This document shows, piece after piece, positions 1 through 7,574 of a stretch of DNA of 64,000 nt. Source of the stretch: Haloarcula sp. H-GB4 (lineage in GTDB: Archaea; Halobacteriota; Halobacteria; Halobacteriales; Haloarculaceae); contig NZ_JAVDDX010000002.1 of NCBI RefSeq assembly GCF_030848575.1, forward strand, positions 1,178,001 through 1,242,000, in the 5' to 3' direction. Every line of letters starts with the position of its first letter. Position 1 is the first letter of the stretch. The notes beneath the pieces were generated by a model, which worked only from the letters and a program-made list of their open reading frames with translations, was not told the origin of the DNA and did not search any database. The position numbers were made by a program, and so were the translations under genes.

Positions 1-1015
1 CTGCGTTCTCGACAAGATTGTCGACGGCGTCGTAGACGGCCGTCCCACCAGTGACAGGGAGTGTGCTCGGGAGTGCCGTTTCGACCGGTGCATCCGGGCG
101 ATAGCTATCAGCGACAGACCGGGCCAGTGCCGCCGCATCGACCGGCTGGTCGGCGTCCACATCGAGCGCGGTTTCGACGCTCCGGGCCTTCTCGCTGACG
201 GCGGCGAGGCGGTCAGCCGCGTCGAGGGCGCGGGACGCGGCCAGCGAGACAGACGAATCGGCTGCGTGGGCACGGACGTATTCGGACGTCCCGAACATGA
301 CAGAAAGCTCGTTCCGGAGATTGTGTCGCAGGACGCGATGGAGAACACGGAGCCGTCGCTTTTGCCGCCGGCTGTCCGTTACATCCGTGTACATCGCGAA
401 GCCACAGCGGCGGCCGTCGGCCGTGTCGTACGGGACACCGCGGTAGATGAACTCGCGGCAACCGTCGGCTGTTTCCCGGGAGACGACAGCGTAGTTGACT
501 TCGCCGGCGGCCGTCCGCTGGTCGTAGTTGACCGCCTCTTCAACGCGGTCGCCGGGAACGATGTACTCGTTGAGGGGTTCGCCGACGATTTCCTCGCGGT
601 CGTATCCGAAAGTCTCGACGAACGCGGGATTGACCGTCCGCACAATCGGGACAAAATTGACGATTTCGAAGCCGACGACCGCGTCTTGGATGAGGTCGAA
701 CAGGTGCTGAAACGGGTCGGCTGTCTCGGCCGTTTGGCAGAGCGAGCCGACCACGGACCCGTCGTCCGCGGTCGTAAGTTCAAGCGTAACCGGACGAGAG
801 CGCTCGCTCTGGCGCAGTGTGACCTGGCAGGTCCGTGTCACCTGGTCTGAAGCACTACTGACGGCCTGTCTGGCTGCGGTCAGTGTCTCGCGATCCTCGG
901 CTGCGACCAGCGCGTCGATGGGTGTGCCGACAAGTTCGGCAGGTGTTCGGTCGAGCAGTGCAGCGAACTCATCCGTCGCAAAGGTGAACCGACCAATGTC
1001 ATCGATACCGAACAT
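1..1015 (-). CDS. PAS-domain sensor histidine kinase (3' end outside window)
   Basis: A signal-transducing histidine kinase; only the first ~338 residues are present because the frame stays open to the left edge. Read from ATG 1015 it has two PAS-like stretches (about residues 1-100 and 105-220), then an H-box RVLHRVLRHNLRNEL near residue 230, whose His is the expected phosphorylation site. At the very edge YDAVDNLVENA begins the N-box of the ATPase domain. No signal peptide or membrane segment is visible, so it is probably cytosolic. The ATG overlaps the stop of the upstream HTR-like gene (TGATG), so the two are probably translated together. The stimulus cannot be told from the sequence. Confidence 0.85.
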   Translation of the reverse strand, partial: MFGIDDIGRFTFATDEFAALLDRTPAELVGTPIDALVAAEDRETLTAARQAVSSASDQVTRTCQVTLRQSERSRPVTLELTTADDGSVVGSLCQTAETADPFQHLFDLIQDAVVGFEIVNFVPIVRTVNPAFVETFGYDREEIVGEPLNEYIVPGDRVEEAVNYDQRTAAGEVNYAVVSRETADGCREFIYRGVPYDTADGRRCGFAMYTDVTDSRRQKRRLRVLHRVLRHNLRNELSVMFGTSEYVRAHAADSSVSLAASRALDAADRLAAVSEKARSVETALDVDADQPVDAAALARSVADSYRPDAPVETALPSTLPVTGGTAVYDAVDNLVENA

Positions 1016-2625
1016 CAGTTGTCTCTGAGCTGGAGGAAGGGTGGGCCCGACAACCGAGAGACCGACTGTTTCGTCCCCACAGTGCCACGCGGCGAGGCCG
1101 TGAGCGTCAGGTACTCGCGACCGTCAGTCTGTGTCAGCGTGAGTTCCTGATCGGCAGCACCCGAGTAGAACGCCGCGAGCGTGGCCGGGACCGCGTCGTC
1201 GTCGATGACGTTGACCACTGTGTCGTGGGGTTCGAAGACACCGTCGTCGTTCTCGTACCGGGCCTCTCTTGCAGCCTGTTCGCCCATCAGCTGTATTTCT
1301 CCCTGAATGTTCCCGACGATAACCAGCGGGGCGTCCCGTCTGGTCGCCGTCGTCTCGTTGGCAGTGGCAAGCGAGGTCCGTTCGAGGTCGAACACGTTGT
1401 ATCGGGCATCCCAGTTGCCGAACATATCGAGGATGAACAGGGCGTCGTCGTCGAGCGCGTCTTCGAGCGAGTGGTCGGTCGCCGCGAACGCGGCGGCCAG
1501 CGTCGACCGGTCCAGTGACGGCGGCGGCGTCAGCGAGACGGCCCGGCCGGCGGCGACAGCCGTCGCGCATAGTTGCGCAACGACCCCGTCGACCTGGGTC
1601 CCGTCAGCGTATCGGAAGACAGCCTGGCCGCCCATGACGAGACCGCCGCCACAGAGGTCGTCAAGGCCGTCGATACCGGTCGAGACTGTCGGCGCGTCCG
1701 CCAGTCGGTTCTGCCGGTCGGCTTCTGCAGCGGCGAGCACGTCGTCGATCTCGTCCAGCATCGCGGTCTGCTCCGAGCGAGCGGCACGTATCTCGGAGAG
1801 GTCGTCTTCGATAGCAGCGGCGCGGTCCGACACCGTCTCACACCGCTGGGCGACCGCTTCGCTCGTCGTCGCCTGCTCGTCGGTCGCCGCCGAGACGGAT
1901 GCGATGCCGTCGGCCGTTTCCGCGACGGTGTCCGCCACGTCGTCGAGGCGAGCCATCGCCGTGCTGACCTGCTCGGCCCCGGTATCGATACCGTCGATAG
2001 CTTCGTCGAGTTGGGCAACGGTGTCGTCGGTGGCGTCCCGAACCGCAGCCAGCGTCGTCTCGATTTCCTCAGCCTGCTGTTGGGACTCCTCGGCGAGTCC
2101 CTTGATTTCGTCTGCAACGACGGCGAACCCGTCCGTATCGGTGGTGCCGCTTGCCCGCGCTGCCTCTATCGAGGCGTTCAGCGCGAGCATGTTCGTCTGG
2201 TCGGCAATGCGGTCGATGCCGGCCAGCGCATCGGCGATACGGTCGACCTGGTCCTGCAGGGCGGCCACCTCTGTGGCGACCGCCTGGCCCAGTTCGCGGA
2301 CCTCGTCCATCGACTCGATGGCGTCGGCTGCGGCCTCCCGACCATCGTTTGCCGCATCCGTTGCCCGCTGGCTCTGCTCGCTGACCTCGGTCGCAGTCGC
2401 AGCGATTTCTTCGATTGTAGCCGAAAGCGACGACACCTCATCGGCGATCCACTGTGCGTCGGTCGCCTGTGCCGTTGCACGGTCGTCAATTGCCGCGAGC
2501 TGCTCGCCGACAGTCACCGACGCCGCCTGAACGACATCGAGTGCCCCCTGTGCGTTCGCGACTGCCCGTTCCTCTGTCACGGCCGTCGACTGGTCCGGAA
2601 CGGAGGGGTAGTGGTCCGAAGCCAT
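1015..2625 (-). CDS. soluble HTR-like protein: MCP signalling domain fused to degenerate KaiC/RecA-like domain
   Basis: 536 aa. Residues ~20-290 are a long Ala/Glu/Asp-rich coiled coil of the methyl-accepting chemotaxis type, with NMLALNASIEAARA (~145-157) and GFAVVADEIKGLAEES (~166-181) at the hairpin tip. Residues ~312-536 start with GIDGLDDLCGGGLVMGG, resembling the KaiC/RadA P-loop region but without a GKT/GKS motif. There is no transmembrane helix or extracellular sensor, so it should be a cytosolic transducer. The tip, normally rich in Glu and Gly (GE-GRG), reads ASGTTDTDG here, so binding to CheA/CheW may differ. It is translationally coupled to the downstream PAS kinase, which suggests a shared signalling unit. 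Similar haloarchaeal proteins are usually annotated HTR-like. Confidence 0.85.
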   Translation of the reverse strand: MASDHYPSVPDQSTAVTEERAVANAQGALDVVQAASVTVGEQLAAIDDRATAQATDAQWIADEVSSLSATIEEIAATATEVSEQSQRATDAANDGREAAADAIESMDEVRELGQAVATEVAALQDQVDRIADALAGIDRIADQTNMLALNASIEAARASGTTDTDGFAVVADEIKGLAEESQQQAEEIETTLAAVRDATDDTVAQLDEAIDGIDTGAEQVSTAMARLDDVADTVAETADGIASVSAATDEQATTSEAVAQRCETVSDRAAAIEDDLSEIRAARSEQTAMLDEIDDVLAAAEADRQNRLADAPTVSTGIDGLDDLCGGGLVMGGQAVFRYADGTQVDGVVAQLCATAVAAGRAVSLTPPPSLDRSTLAAAFAATDHSLEDALDDDALFILDMFGNWDARYNVFDLERTSLATANETTATRRDAPLVIVGNIQGEIQLMGEQAAREARYENDDGVFEPHDTVVNVIDDDAVPATLAAFYSGAADQELTLTQTDGREYLTLTASPRGTVGTKQSVSRLSGPPFLQLRDN

Positions 2626-3000
2626 AATCAGCTATGAACCCTCCGAAGCATAATCGACTTGTACAGTTTATCGGCATATTGTGCCACGTCTCCCCACTGT
2701 TTTCCGGACATTTATACTAAATCCGAATCTGTGATCGCGAGGTATAACCCTGTTGTCGCTGGCAACACCCGCCAGCCGAGAGCGCGCGCAAGCAAAAACG
2801 GCCTATTTGGCCCCCTGCGGCCGGAACCGGGGTCGACAAACGTCCAAAATCCCAGTGTGCATATACGGACTTTCTTTACGGAGAACAACCTTATATCCAT
2901 AATATCATACCATAATCTGGACGGTCGTCTACCACACCCCCTCTAATTTCCGTATTCATAAAGGCAAACCTTATGTAGTGCTGTTACCAGACCCTTTCTC
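2626..3000. other. intergenic region between divergent HTR-like gene and amt leader
   Basis: About 375 nt with no convincing gene. It is AT-rich compared with its flanks, especially 2690-2760 and 2870-2980. The left part serves the minus-strand HTR-like gene: GGAGG lies about 15 nt before its ATG. The right part carries the TATA-like box and inverted repeat of the amt transcript. The C/G-rich stretch near 2800-2835 (GGCCTATTTGGCC) can form a small hairpin. Confidence 0.6.
2957..2977 (+). promoter_or_regulatory. TATA-like box overlapped by inverted repeat, amt-glnK promoter
   Basis: CATAAAGG-CAAA-CCTTATG (2957-2975) is an inverted repeat with one extra A in the left arm. Its right arm contains CTTATGTA, a haloarchaeal TATA-like box centred near 2974, about 27 nt before GTG 3001. 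A protein bound to the repeat would cover the TATA box, so this is a plausible operator for nitrogen control. The regulator is unknown; the Lrp-type protein encoded three genes downstream is one candidate. Confidence 0.5.
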
Positions 3001-3087
3001 GTGAAAGAGTTGAAGAAGTTGAGCCAGACTGGGGGAAAGTTGGACATGCAGACGGCAGTCGATAACAAAACGAAACAGGTGAACTAG
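3001..3087 (+). CDS. 28-codon putative leader ORF upstream of amt
   Basis: GTG 3001 to TAG 3085-3087 encodes a 28-aa Lys-rich peptide (starts VKELKKLSQTGG, ends DNKTKQVN). The TATA-like box centred near 2974 puts the transcript start at about this GTG, as in leaderless haloarchaeal mRNAs. The stop lies 2 nt before the amt ATG, fitting termination-reinitiation coupling. Six Lys and several TTG/AAG codons are unusual for this genome. It could instead be an untranslated leader that happens to be open. Confidence 0.4.
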   Translation: MKELKKLSQTGGKLDMQTAVDNKTKQVN

Positions 3088-3089
3088 AA

Positions 3090-4418
3090 ATGAGCTACAC
3101 TGCACTACAAGTAGATCCGACCGTACTCGCAGAGGGGGTTAACCTGCTGTGGGTCCTAGTGGTATCGTTCCTGATCTTCTTCATGCACGCGGGCTTCGCC
3201 ATGCTTGAGGCGGGCCAGGTGCGCTCGAAGAACGTCGCGAACCAGCTAACGAAGAACCTTCTGACCTGGTCGGTCGGTGTGACGGTGTTCTTCCTGATCG
3301 GCTCAGGAATCAGTGCGCTGGTCGGCGGTAGCGGGTTCTCGCCTGCCTTCGGTGCCGGGGCCGCAAACGACTACGTCGGCTGGCTGTTCGGTGCCGTCTT
3401 CGCGATGACGGCGGCGACCATCGTCTCCGGTGCGGTCGCCGGACGAGCCAAGCTCCGCGCCTACATCACCTACACGTTCCTGCTGGCGGCGGTCATCTAC
3501 CCCGTCGTCACCGGGATCACGTGGGCCGGCGCGTACATTAGCTTCGGCGGCGAGGCGTTCCACGACTTCGCTGGCGGGATGATCGTCCACGGCATGGGCG
3601 GCATCGCGGGCCTCACGGCAGCGTACGTCCTCGGCCCACGCATGGGTCGGTACAACGAGGATGGCTCCGCAAATGTCATCCCGGGCCACTCACTGACCTT
3701 CGCCGTTCTAGGAACGCTCATCCTCGCGTTTGGCTGGTACGGTTTCAACGTCGGTACGGCAGCGACCGTCTTCGTCGTTGAGGACGGATCGCTTGCCCTC
3801 GGTGCGTTCGCAACGGTTGGCCGTGTCGCGATGACGACGACTATCGCGATGGCCTGTGGTGCGATGGGTGCCGGACTGGTCGCGTGGCTGAAGACCGGGA
3901 AGGTCGACACCCTATACGTGGCAAACGGTCTGCTGGCCGGGCTGGTCGGTATCACGGCGATCCCCGACACCACGACGTGGTGGGGCGCAATCATCGTCGG
4001 TGCCCTCGCAGGCGGACAGCTGCCGGTCGTGTTCAGCTTCATCGAGAACCGAATGAAAATCGACGACGTCTGTGCCGTCTTCCCGGTCCACGGTAGCGCC
4101 GGTGTGCTCGGCACGCTGTTGTTCCCGTTCGTCGCCACGCCCGGAACGGTCGGGTCGGTCGCTAACGCCTTCATCGCACAGCTGATCGGCGTCGTCGCCA
4201 TCGCGGGCTGGACGATTGTCGCAACCGGGGTCGTCTGGTACGCGCTCAAACTGGCCGGTCAGGCCCGGGTTACGCCCGAACACGAGCAGGAAGGGCTGGA
4301 TGTCAGCGAACACGGCGTCGAGACCTACCCCGAGTTCGGTGGTGGCGAGAGCGTTGTCGCCGATGGTGGTAAAGTGAGCCCGAGCATGCATACTGACGGA
4401 GGTTCCCAAGATGACTGA
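3090..4418 (+). CDS. amt: ammonium transporter Amt
   Basis: 442-aa Amt/Mep/Rh family channel for ammonium in the cytoplasmic membrane, with about 11 hydrophobic helices. The two conserved pore histidines fall in [11 protein letters not shown] (~165-175) and [11 protein letters not shown] (~330-340). The first helix, [19 protein letters not shown], is the family signature near residues 30-50. The ~45-residue tail is hydrophilic and acidic, where PII proteins normally act. The ORF overlaps glnK by 8 nt, the usual Amt-GlnK pairing in which uridylylation or ligand state of GlnK gates the channel. The start ATG is 2 nt after a leader ORF stop. Confidence 0.95.
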   Translation: MSYTALQVDPTVLAEGVNLLWVLVVSFLIFFMHAGFAMLEAGQVRSKNVANQLTKNLLTWSVGVTVFFLIGSGISALVGGSGFSPAFGAGAANDYVGWLFGAVFAMTAATIVSGAVAGRAKLRAYITYTFLLAAVIYPVVTGITWAGAYISFGGEAFHDFAGGMIVHGMGGIAGLTAAYVLGPRMGRYNEDGSANVIPGHSLTFAVLGTLILAFGWYGFNVGTAATVFVVEDGSLALGAFATVGRVAMTTTIAMACGAMGAGLVAWLKTGKVDTLYVANGLLAGLVGITAIPDTTTWWGAIIVGALAGGQLPVVFSFIENRMKIDDVCAVFPVHGSAGVLGTLLFPFVATPGTVGSVANAFIAQLIGVVAIAGWTIVATGVVWYALKLAGQARVTPEHEQEGLDVSEHGVETYPEFGGGESVVADGGKVSPSMHTDGGSQDD

Positions 4419-4773
4419 AACCGACGACTCAGAGATCAAGATGGTAGTGGCAATGGTTCGACCGGACAAACTCGGCGACGTAAAGAAGGCGCTGGCTGAG
4501 GTCGGCGCACCCTCGCTGACGGTGACGAACGTGTCCGGCCGCGGCTCACAGCCCGCAAAGAAGGGGCAGTGGCGCGGCGAGGAGTACGTCGTTGACCTGC
4601 ATCAGAAGGTCAAAGTCGAGACGGTGGTTGCCGACATCCCCGCAAAGGATGTCGTCGATGCCATCGCCGACGGTGCCCACACCGGCGAGAAAGGTGACGG
4701 CAAGATATTCGTCCTCCCCGTGGACAACGCCTACCAGGTCCGAACCGGCAAAGAAGGCCCAGAGGCAGTCTGA
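4411..4773 (+). CDS. glnK: PII nitrogen regulatory protein GlnK
   Basis: 120-aa PII signal protein that senses 2-oxoglutarate and ATP/ADP and controls the Amt channel. The T-loop [17 protein letters not shown] carries the conserved Tyr of [15 protein letters not shown]. The nucleotide-binding B- and C-loop regions are recognisable as THTGEKGDG-like ([16 protein letters not shown]) and YQVRTGKEG. It begins inside the end of amt (8-nt overlap), so the two are translated together. A haloarchaeal acidic extension (MTETDDSE) precedes the usual MKMV start. Confidence 0.95.
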   Translation: MTETDDSEIKMVVAMVRPDKLGDVKKALAEVGAPSLTVTNVSGRGSQPAKKGQWRGEEYVVDLHQKVKVETVVADIPAKDVVDAIADGAHTGEKGDGKIFVLPVDNAYQVRTGKEGPEAV

Positions 4774-4782
4774 GCGGACGAG

Positions 4783-5241
4783 ATGGTCGATGATACCGAC
4801 AGACAGGTAGTGAACGCACTGCTCCAGGACGGCCGGGCGAGCGCCCGTGATGTCGCCGCTGCAACCGGCATCGCGGCGACCACGGTGTCACGCCGGATGG
4901 ACGACCTGGAGGCGACCGGTGTGATCGACGAATACACCGTCGACATCGATTACGGGGCGCTGGGCTACGACGTGACTGCCGTGTTCCAGCTCTCCGTCGA
5001 GGGCGACGGGCTCGGACGGGTGGTGGACCAGTTACGTGATCGACGCGAAATGGTCGCGGTTTACGAAGTGACCGGCGACCACGATATCGTGGCCGTCGGG
5101 AAGTTCACCGACACGCAGTCGATGAACGAACGGATAAAAACGCTGCTGACCGACGAGGATATCCGATCCGCCTCAACGTCAGTCGTACTGAACACGGTGT
5201 GTGAGCACGAACAGTTCCCGGTCGGCGGAACTGACGCCTGA
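4783..5241 (+). CDS. Lrp/AsnC family transcriptional regulator
   Basis: 152 aa. Residues ~1-50 form an AsnC-type winged helix-turn-helix (DRQVVNALLQDGRASARDVAAATGIAATTVSRRMDDLEATGVI). Residues ~60-140 are the RAM ligand-binding domain (VYEVTGDHDIVAVGKF). It starts 9 nt after glnK and is probably in the same transcript, which points to nitrogen or amino-acid control. Its effector is unknown. It is a candidate regulator of the adjacent amt or nitrate genes, by position only. Confidence 0.9.
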   Translation: MVDDTDRQVVNALLQDGRASARDVAAATGIAATTVSRRMDDLEATGVIDEYTVDIDYGALGYDVTAVFQLSVEGDGLGRVVDQLRDRREMVAVYEVTGDHDIVAVGKFTDTQSMNERIKTLLTDEDIRSASTSVVLNTVCEHEQFPVGGTDA

Positions 5242-5328
5242 GCCGACGCCATCTGTTTTCCGACTGCAATCACAGCAGTGAGTAGCGTCTCGTGGCGGTT
5301 TGGAGGTCTAGTGATCGATGAAGCAAGG

Positions 5329-5355
5329 TTTAATTACAGCAGTAGTAATATATTT
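5329..5355 (+). promoter_or_regulatory. TATA-like promoter of first binding lipoprotein gene
   Basis: TTTAATTA (5329-5336) and AATATATTT (5347-5355) are the only AT-rich boxes before the gene. The first is centred about 30 nt before ATG 5362, which favours a leaderless start there rather than at the upstream frame opening at 5278. Confidence 0.5.
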
Positions 5356-5361
5356 TTCATC

Positions 5362-6717
5362 ATGGATTGGGATACGCGGGGGGTAACAGTGACGCGACGA
5401 GAGCTACTCGGGGCCGTCGGAGCGAGTTCGCTTGCCGGACTCGCTGGCTGTGGCGGGGACGGTCGCGCCACGACGCCGACAAGCAGTACAGAGTACGCGA
5501 ATCAGCCGGTCGACGACAATCAAGTGACGATTGGACTCACAATCCCGCAGTCAGGACCGTTCTCGCCGGTTGGGACCGGCCAGCAGCGCGGCTTCGAGCT
5601 GGCCATCGACCACCTCAACGAGGGCGGCGGCTGGGTTGACACCGATGCGTGGCAGGCACTGTCCGGGGGCGGAATTCTCGGCCGGACAGTCGAGAGCGTC
5701 ATAGCTGACACGGAGTCCAGTTCGGAAACAGCCCGGGACGTGGCGGAGACGCTAGTCGAGCAGGACGGGGCCGTGATGGTCGCTGGCGGCGGGTCGACGA
5801 ACACGGCCCGAGAGCTGCTCAAGTACTGTCCGACCCGCGGCGTGGTCCATATGCTCGGGTTCGCGCCAGGGACGAACGTCACGGGTATCGGCTGCTCGCG
5901 ATACGGGTTTCAGGAGATGCACAACAGCCGGATGGCCGCCAACGCGCTGGTCCCGGTGTTGACCGAGCGGTCCGAAGGGCGAACGGAGTTCTACCAGTTG
6001 TACGCCAGTTCCGATTTCGGCTTCACACAATCCGAGCAGTTCAGGCGCCGGTTTCAGTCGGAGAACTGGAGCGAGATGAGCAAGACGAAGACACGGGTCG
6101 GAACGGAGAACTTCAGGCCACAGTTGCGGGAGGCCGTGGACGCTGACGTCGATGCCATCGTGTTGTCCTACCGCGGGCGCGACGCGGTCACTGCGCTGAA
6201 CCAGGCGAAGGACATCGTTCCAGAAGAGATGGGTATTGTCATGCCGATTGTGAGCCGGCAACTTGCCCGCGATGCCGGTGCCGACATGGCCGGTGTCGTC
6301 GGTACCATTTCGTGGGATTACAGCATCGATACGCCACTTTCAACAGCATTCACGGAGTCGTTCAATGCGGCGTATGCCGCCGCCGAGGCCCGAGTCCCGT
6401 CGGATCAAGCCCGACTGGCCTACGCACAGATGCTCCAGTACGCCGCGGCCGTCGAGCGGGCCGGGACGTTCGAGCCGCCGGCCGTCATCCGTGAAATCGA
6501 AGATACCACGTACCAGGCCGGACGCGGCGAGGCGACGCTACGGGCATGCGATCACCAGTCTATGGGGCCCGTTCCCGTCGTCGAGGGCTCCAGTCAAGGT
6601 CCCGAAGTACTCGACGTCATCGAGATTTCGACTGACGTCGGGTACGGCTGCGAGGAGTATCCGGCAAGCGAGTGTACTGACCTGGGGCCGTACGAACCCG
6701 AGACAGCCGACAGCTGA
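5362..6717 (+). CDS. Tat-type substrate-binding lipoprotein (LivK/UrtA-like), orphan
   Basis: 451-aa periplasmic-binding-protein type I receptor. The Tat lipoprotein signal TRRELLGAVGASSLAGLAGC is followed by a Thr/Ser linker and a mature domain starting QVTIGLTIPQSGPFSPVG, like receptors for branched-chain amino acids, amides or urea. Start ATG 5362 is chosen from the TATA spacing; GTG 5389 is an alternative. No permease or ATPase lies nearby, so it may feed a distant transporter or a chemotaxis transducer, as BasB and CosB do in Halobacterium. A paralogue of identical length sits at 7575 with a CheC gene between them. C-terminal Cys pairs (CDHQ, YGCEEYPASEC) suggest disulphides. Confidence 0.85.
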   Translation: MDWDTRGVTVTRRELLGAVGASSLAGLAGCGGDGRATTPTSSTEYANQPVDDNQVTIGLTIPQSGPFSPVGTGQQRGFELAIDHLNEGGGWVDTDAWQALSGGGILGRTVESVIADTESSSETARDVAETLVEQDGAVMVAGGGSTNTARELLKYCPTRGVVHMLGFAPGTNVTGIGCSRYGFQEMHNSRMAANALVPVLTERSEGRTEFYQLYASSDFGFTQSEQFRRRFQSENWSEMSKTKTRVGTENFRPQLREAVDADVDAIVLSYRGRDAVTALNQAKDIVPEEMGIVMPIVSRQLARDAGADMAGVVGTISWDYSIDTPLSTAFTESFNAAYAAAEARVPSDQARLAYAQMLQYAAAVERAGTFEPPAVIREIEDTTYQAGRGEATLRACDHQSMGPVPVVEGSSQGPEVLDVIEISTDVGYGCEEYPASECTDLGPYEPETADS

Positions 6718-6757
6718 CGGGCGGTGGCGTTAAGCCGCTTGCGACGTTCCAGAAGAT

Positions 6758-7402
6758 ATGGGCTTGAAAGTGGACGTGCGGAAGCTGGACCTTTTCAATC
6801 AGATGGCAAAAGAGGGGTCTGGGACAGTCGCGGAGAACCTCGGTCAGTTGACCGGGCTCGACGCGACAGTTCGGACCTCACAGATCAATTTTCTCGACAT
6901 CGAAGACGTCAAAACACACATCGGCGACGACAAGGGCGTCGGCATTTATGTCGAACTGAACGAACCGCCCTACGGCTACGTCCTGTTTCTGCTCGAACCG
7001 GCCGACAGCAAGCAGATGGCCAGCGCGATGATGGGTGGCATGGGTGAGCCAAGCGAGGGCGAGGGGTTCTCCGACATGGAACGGTCGGCGATGCAGGAGA
7101 TCGGCAACATCATGACCTCCGCGTTCATCGACGGGTGGGCCAACGTGCTGGAGACGACCATTGATATGGGGACACCGAACTTCGTGTTCGGCCCGGCCGA
7201 CGGCATCATCGACGAGATGGGTGGCTGGCCGGACTCTGATCTAGTGTTCGTCGTCGACTCGCGTATCACTGTCGACGACGGTGACCTCGGGATGACCGTG
7301 TACACGTTCCCCGAACTAGAGGACCTCGTCGCGCTGATTCAGGATATCGACCTCGACACCGACGTGGCGGTAGACACCGAAGCCAGCGATATTCTTGACT
7401 GA
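6758..7402 (+). CDS. cheC: CheC-like CheY-P phosphatase
   Basis: 214-aa CheC/CheX/FliY family protein, which dephosphorylates CheY in archaeal and bacterial chemotaxis. One canonical active site is intact: S-x3-E-x2-N in SAMQEIGNIMTSAF, followed by exactly 22 residues and then Pro (GTPNFVFG). The N-terminal copy is degenerate (FNQMAKEGSGTVAENLGQLTG), with no Asn in the catalytic position. It is a single-site CheC, not two-site. It lies between two orphan binding lipoproteins, well away from any che operon visible here, which suggests receptor-specific adaptation. A weak TATA-like GTTAAG lies ~27 nt before the ATG. Confidence 0.88.
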   Translation: MGLKVDVRKLDLFNQMAKEGSGTVAENLGQLTGLDATVRTSQINFLDIEDVKTHIGDDKGVGIYVELNEPPYGYVLFLLEPADSKQMASAMMGGMGEPSEGEGFSDMERSAMQEIGNIMTSAFIDGWANVLETTIDMGTPNFVFGPADGIIDEMGGWPDSDLVFVVDSRITVDDGDLGMTVYTFPELEDLVALIQDIDLDTDVAVDTEASDILD

Positions 7403-7540
7403 CAGCGGCACCCTATCTCTGCACCCCCTGTTCACCGCGTGGCCAGAGTAGATCTGATCGCCGATCGGACAGCCTGCGGTCCGTCGACACCCGATACCAG
7501 CTCCGCCTATGCTAATTGGTTACCCATTTCTATTGAAATA

Positions 7541-7558
7541 AGTATTATATATATTTAT
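7541..7558 (+). promoter_or_regulatory. strong TATA-like promoter of second binding lipoprotein gene
   Basis: AGTATTATATATATTTAT, centred near 7549, lies about 26 nt before ATG 7575, the spacing of a leaderless haloarchaeal transcript. The surrounding 7510-7570 stretch is markedly AT-rich. Confidence 0.65.
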
Positions 7559-7574
7559 CATCAAAACAGCTGGT

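Noticed and set aside
1307-2530. 407-codon plus-strand frame antisense to the HTR-like gene
   Set aside because: Ser/Ala-rich shadow of a coiled-coil gene; no motifs or promoter, and the minus-strand gene is clear.
5278-5361. Upstream extension of the first binding lipoprotein
   Set aside because: Adds no signal peptide; TATA spacing favours ATG 5362, which places the RR motif near the N-terminus.
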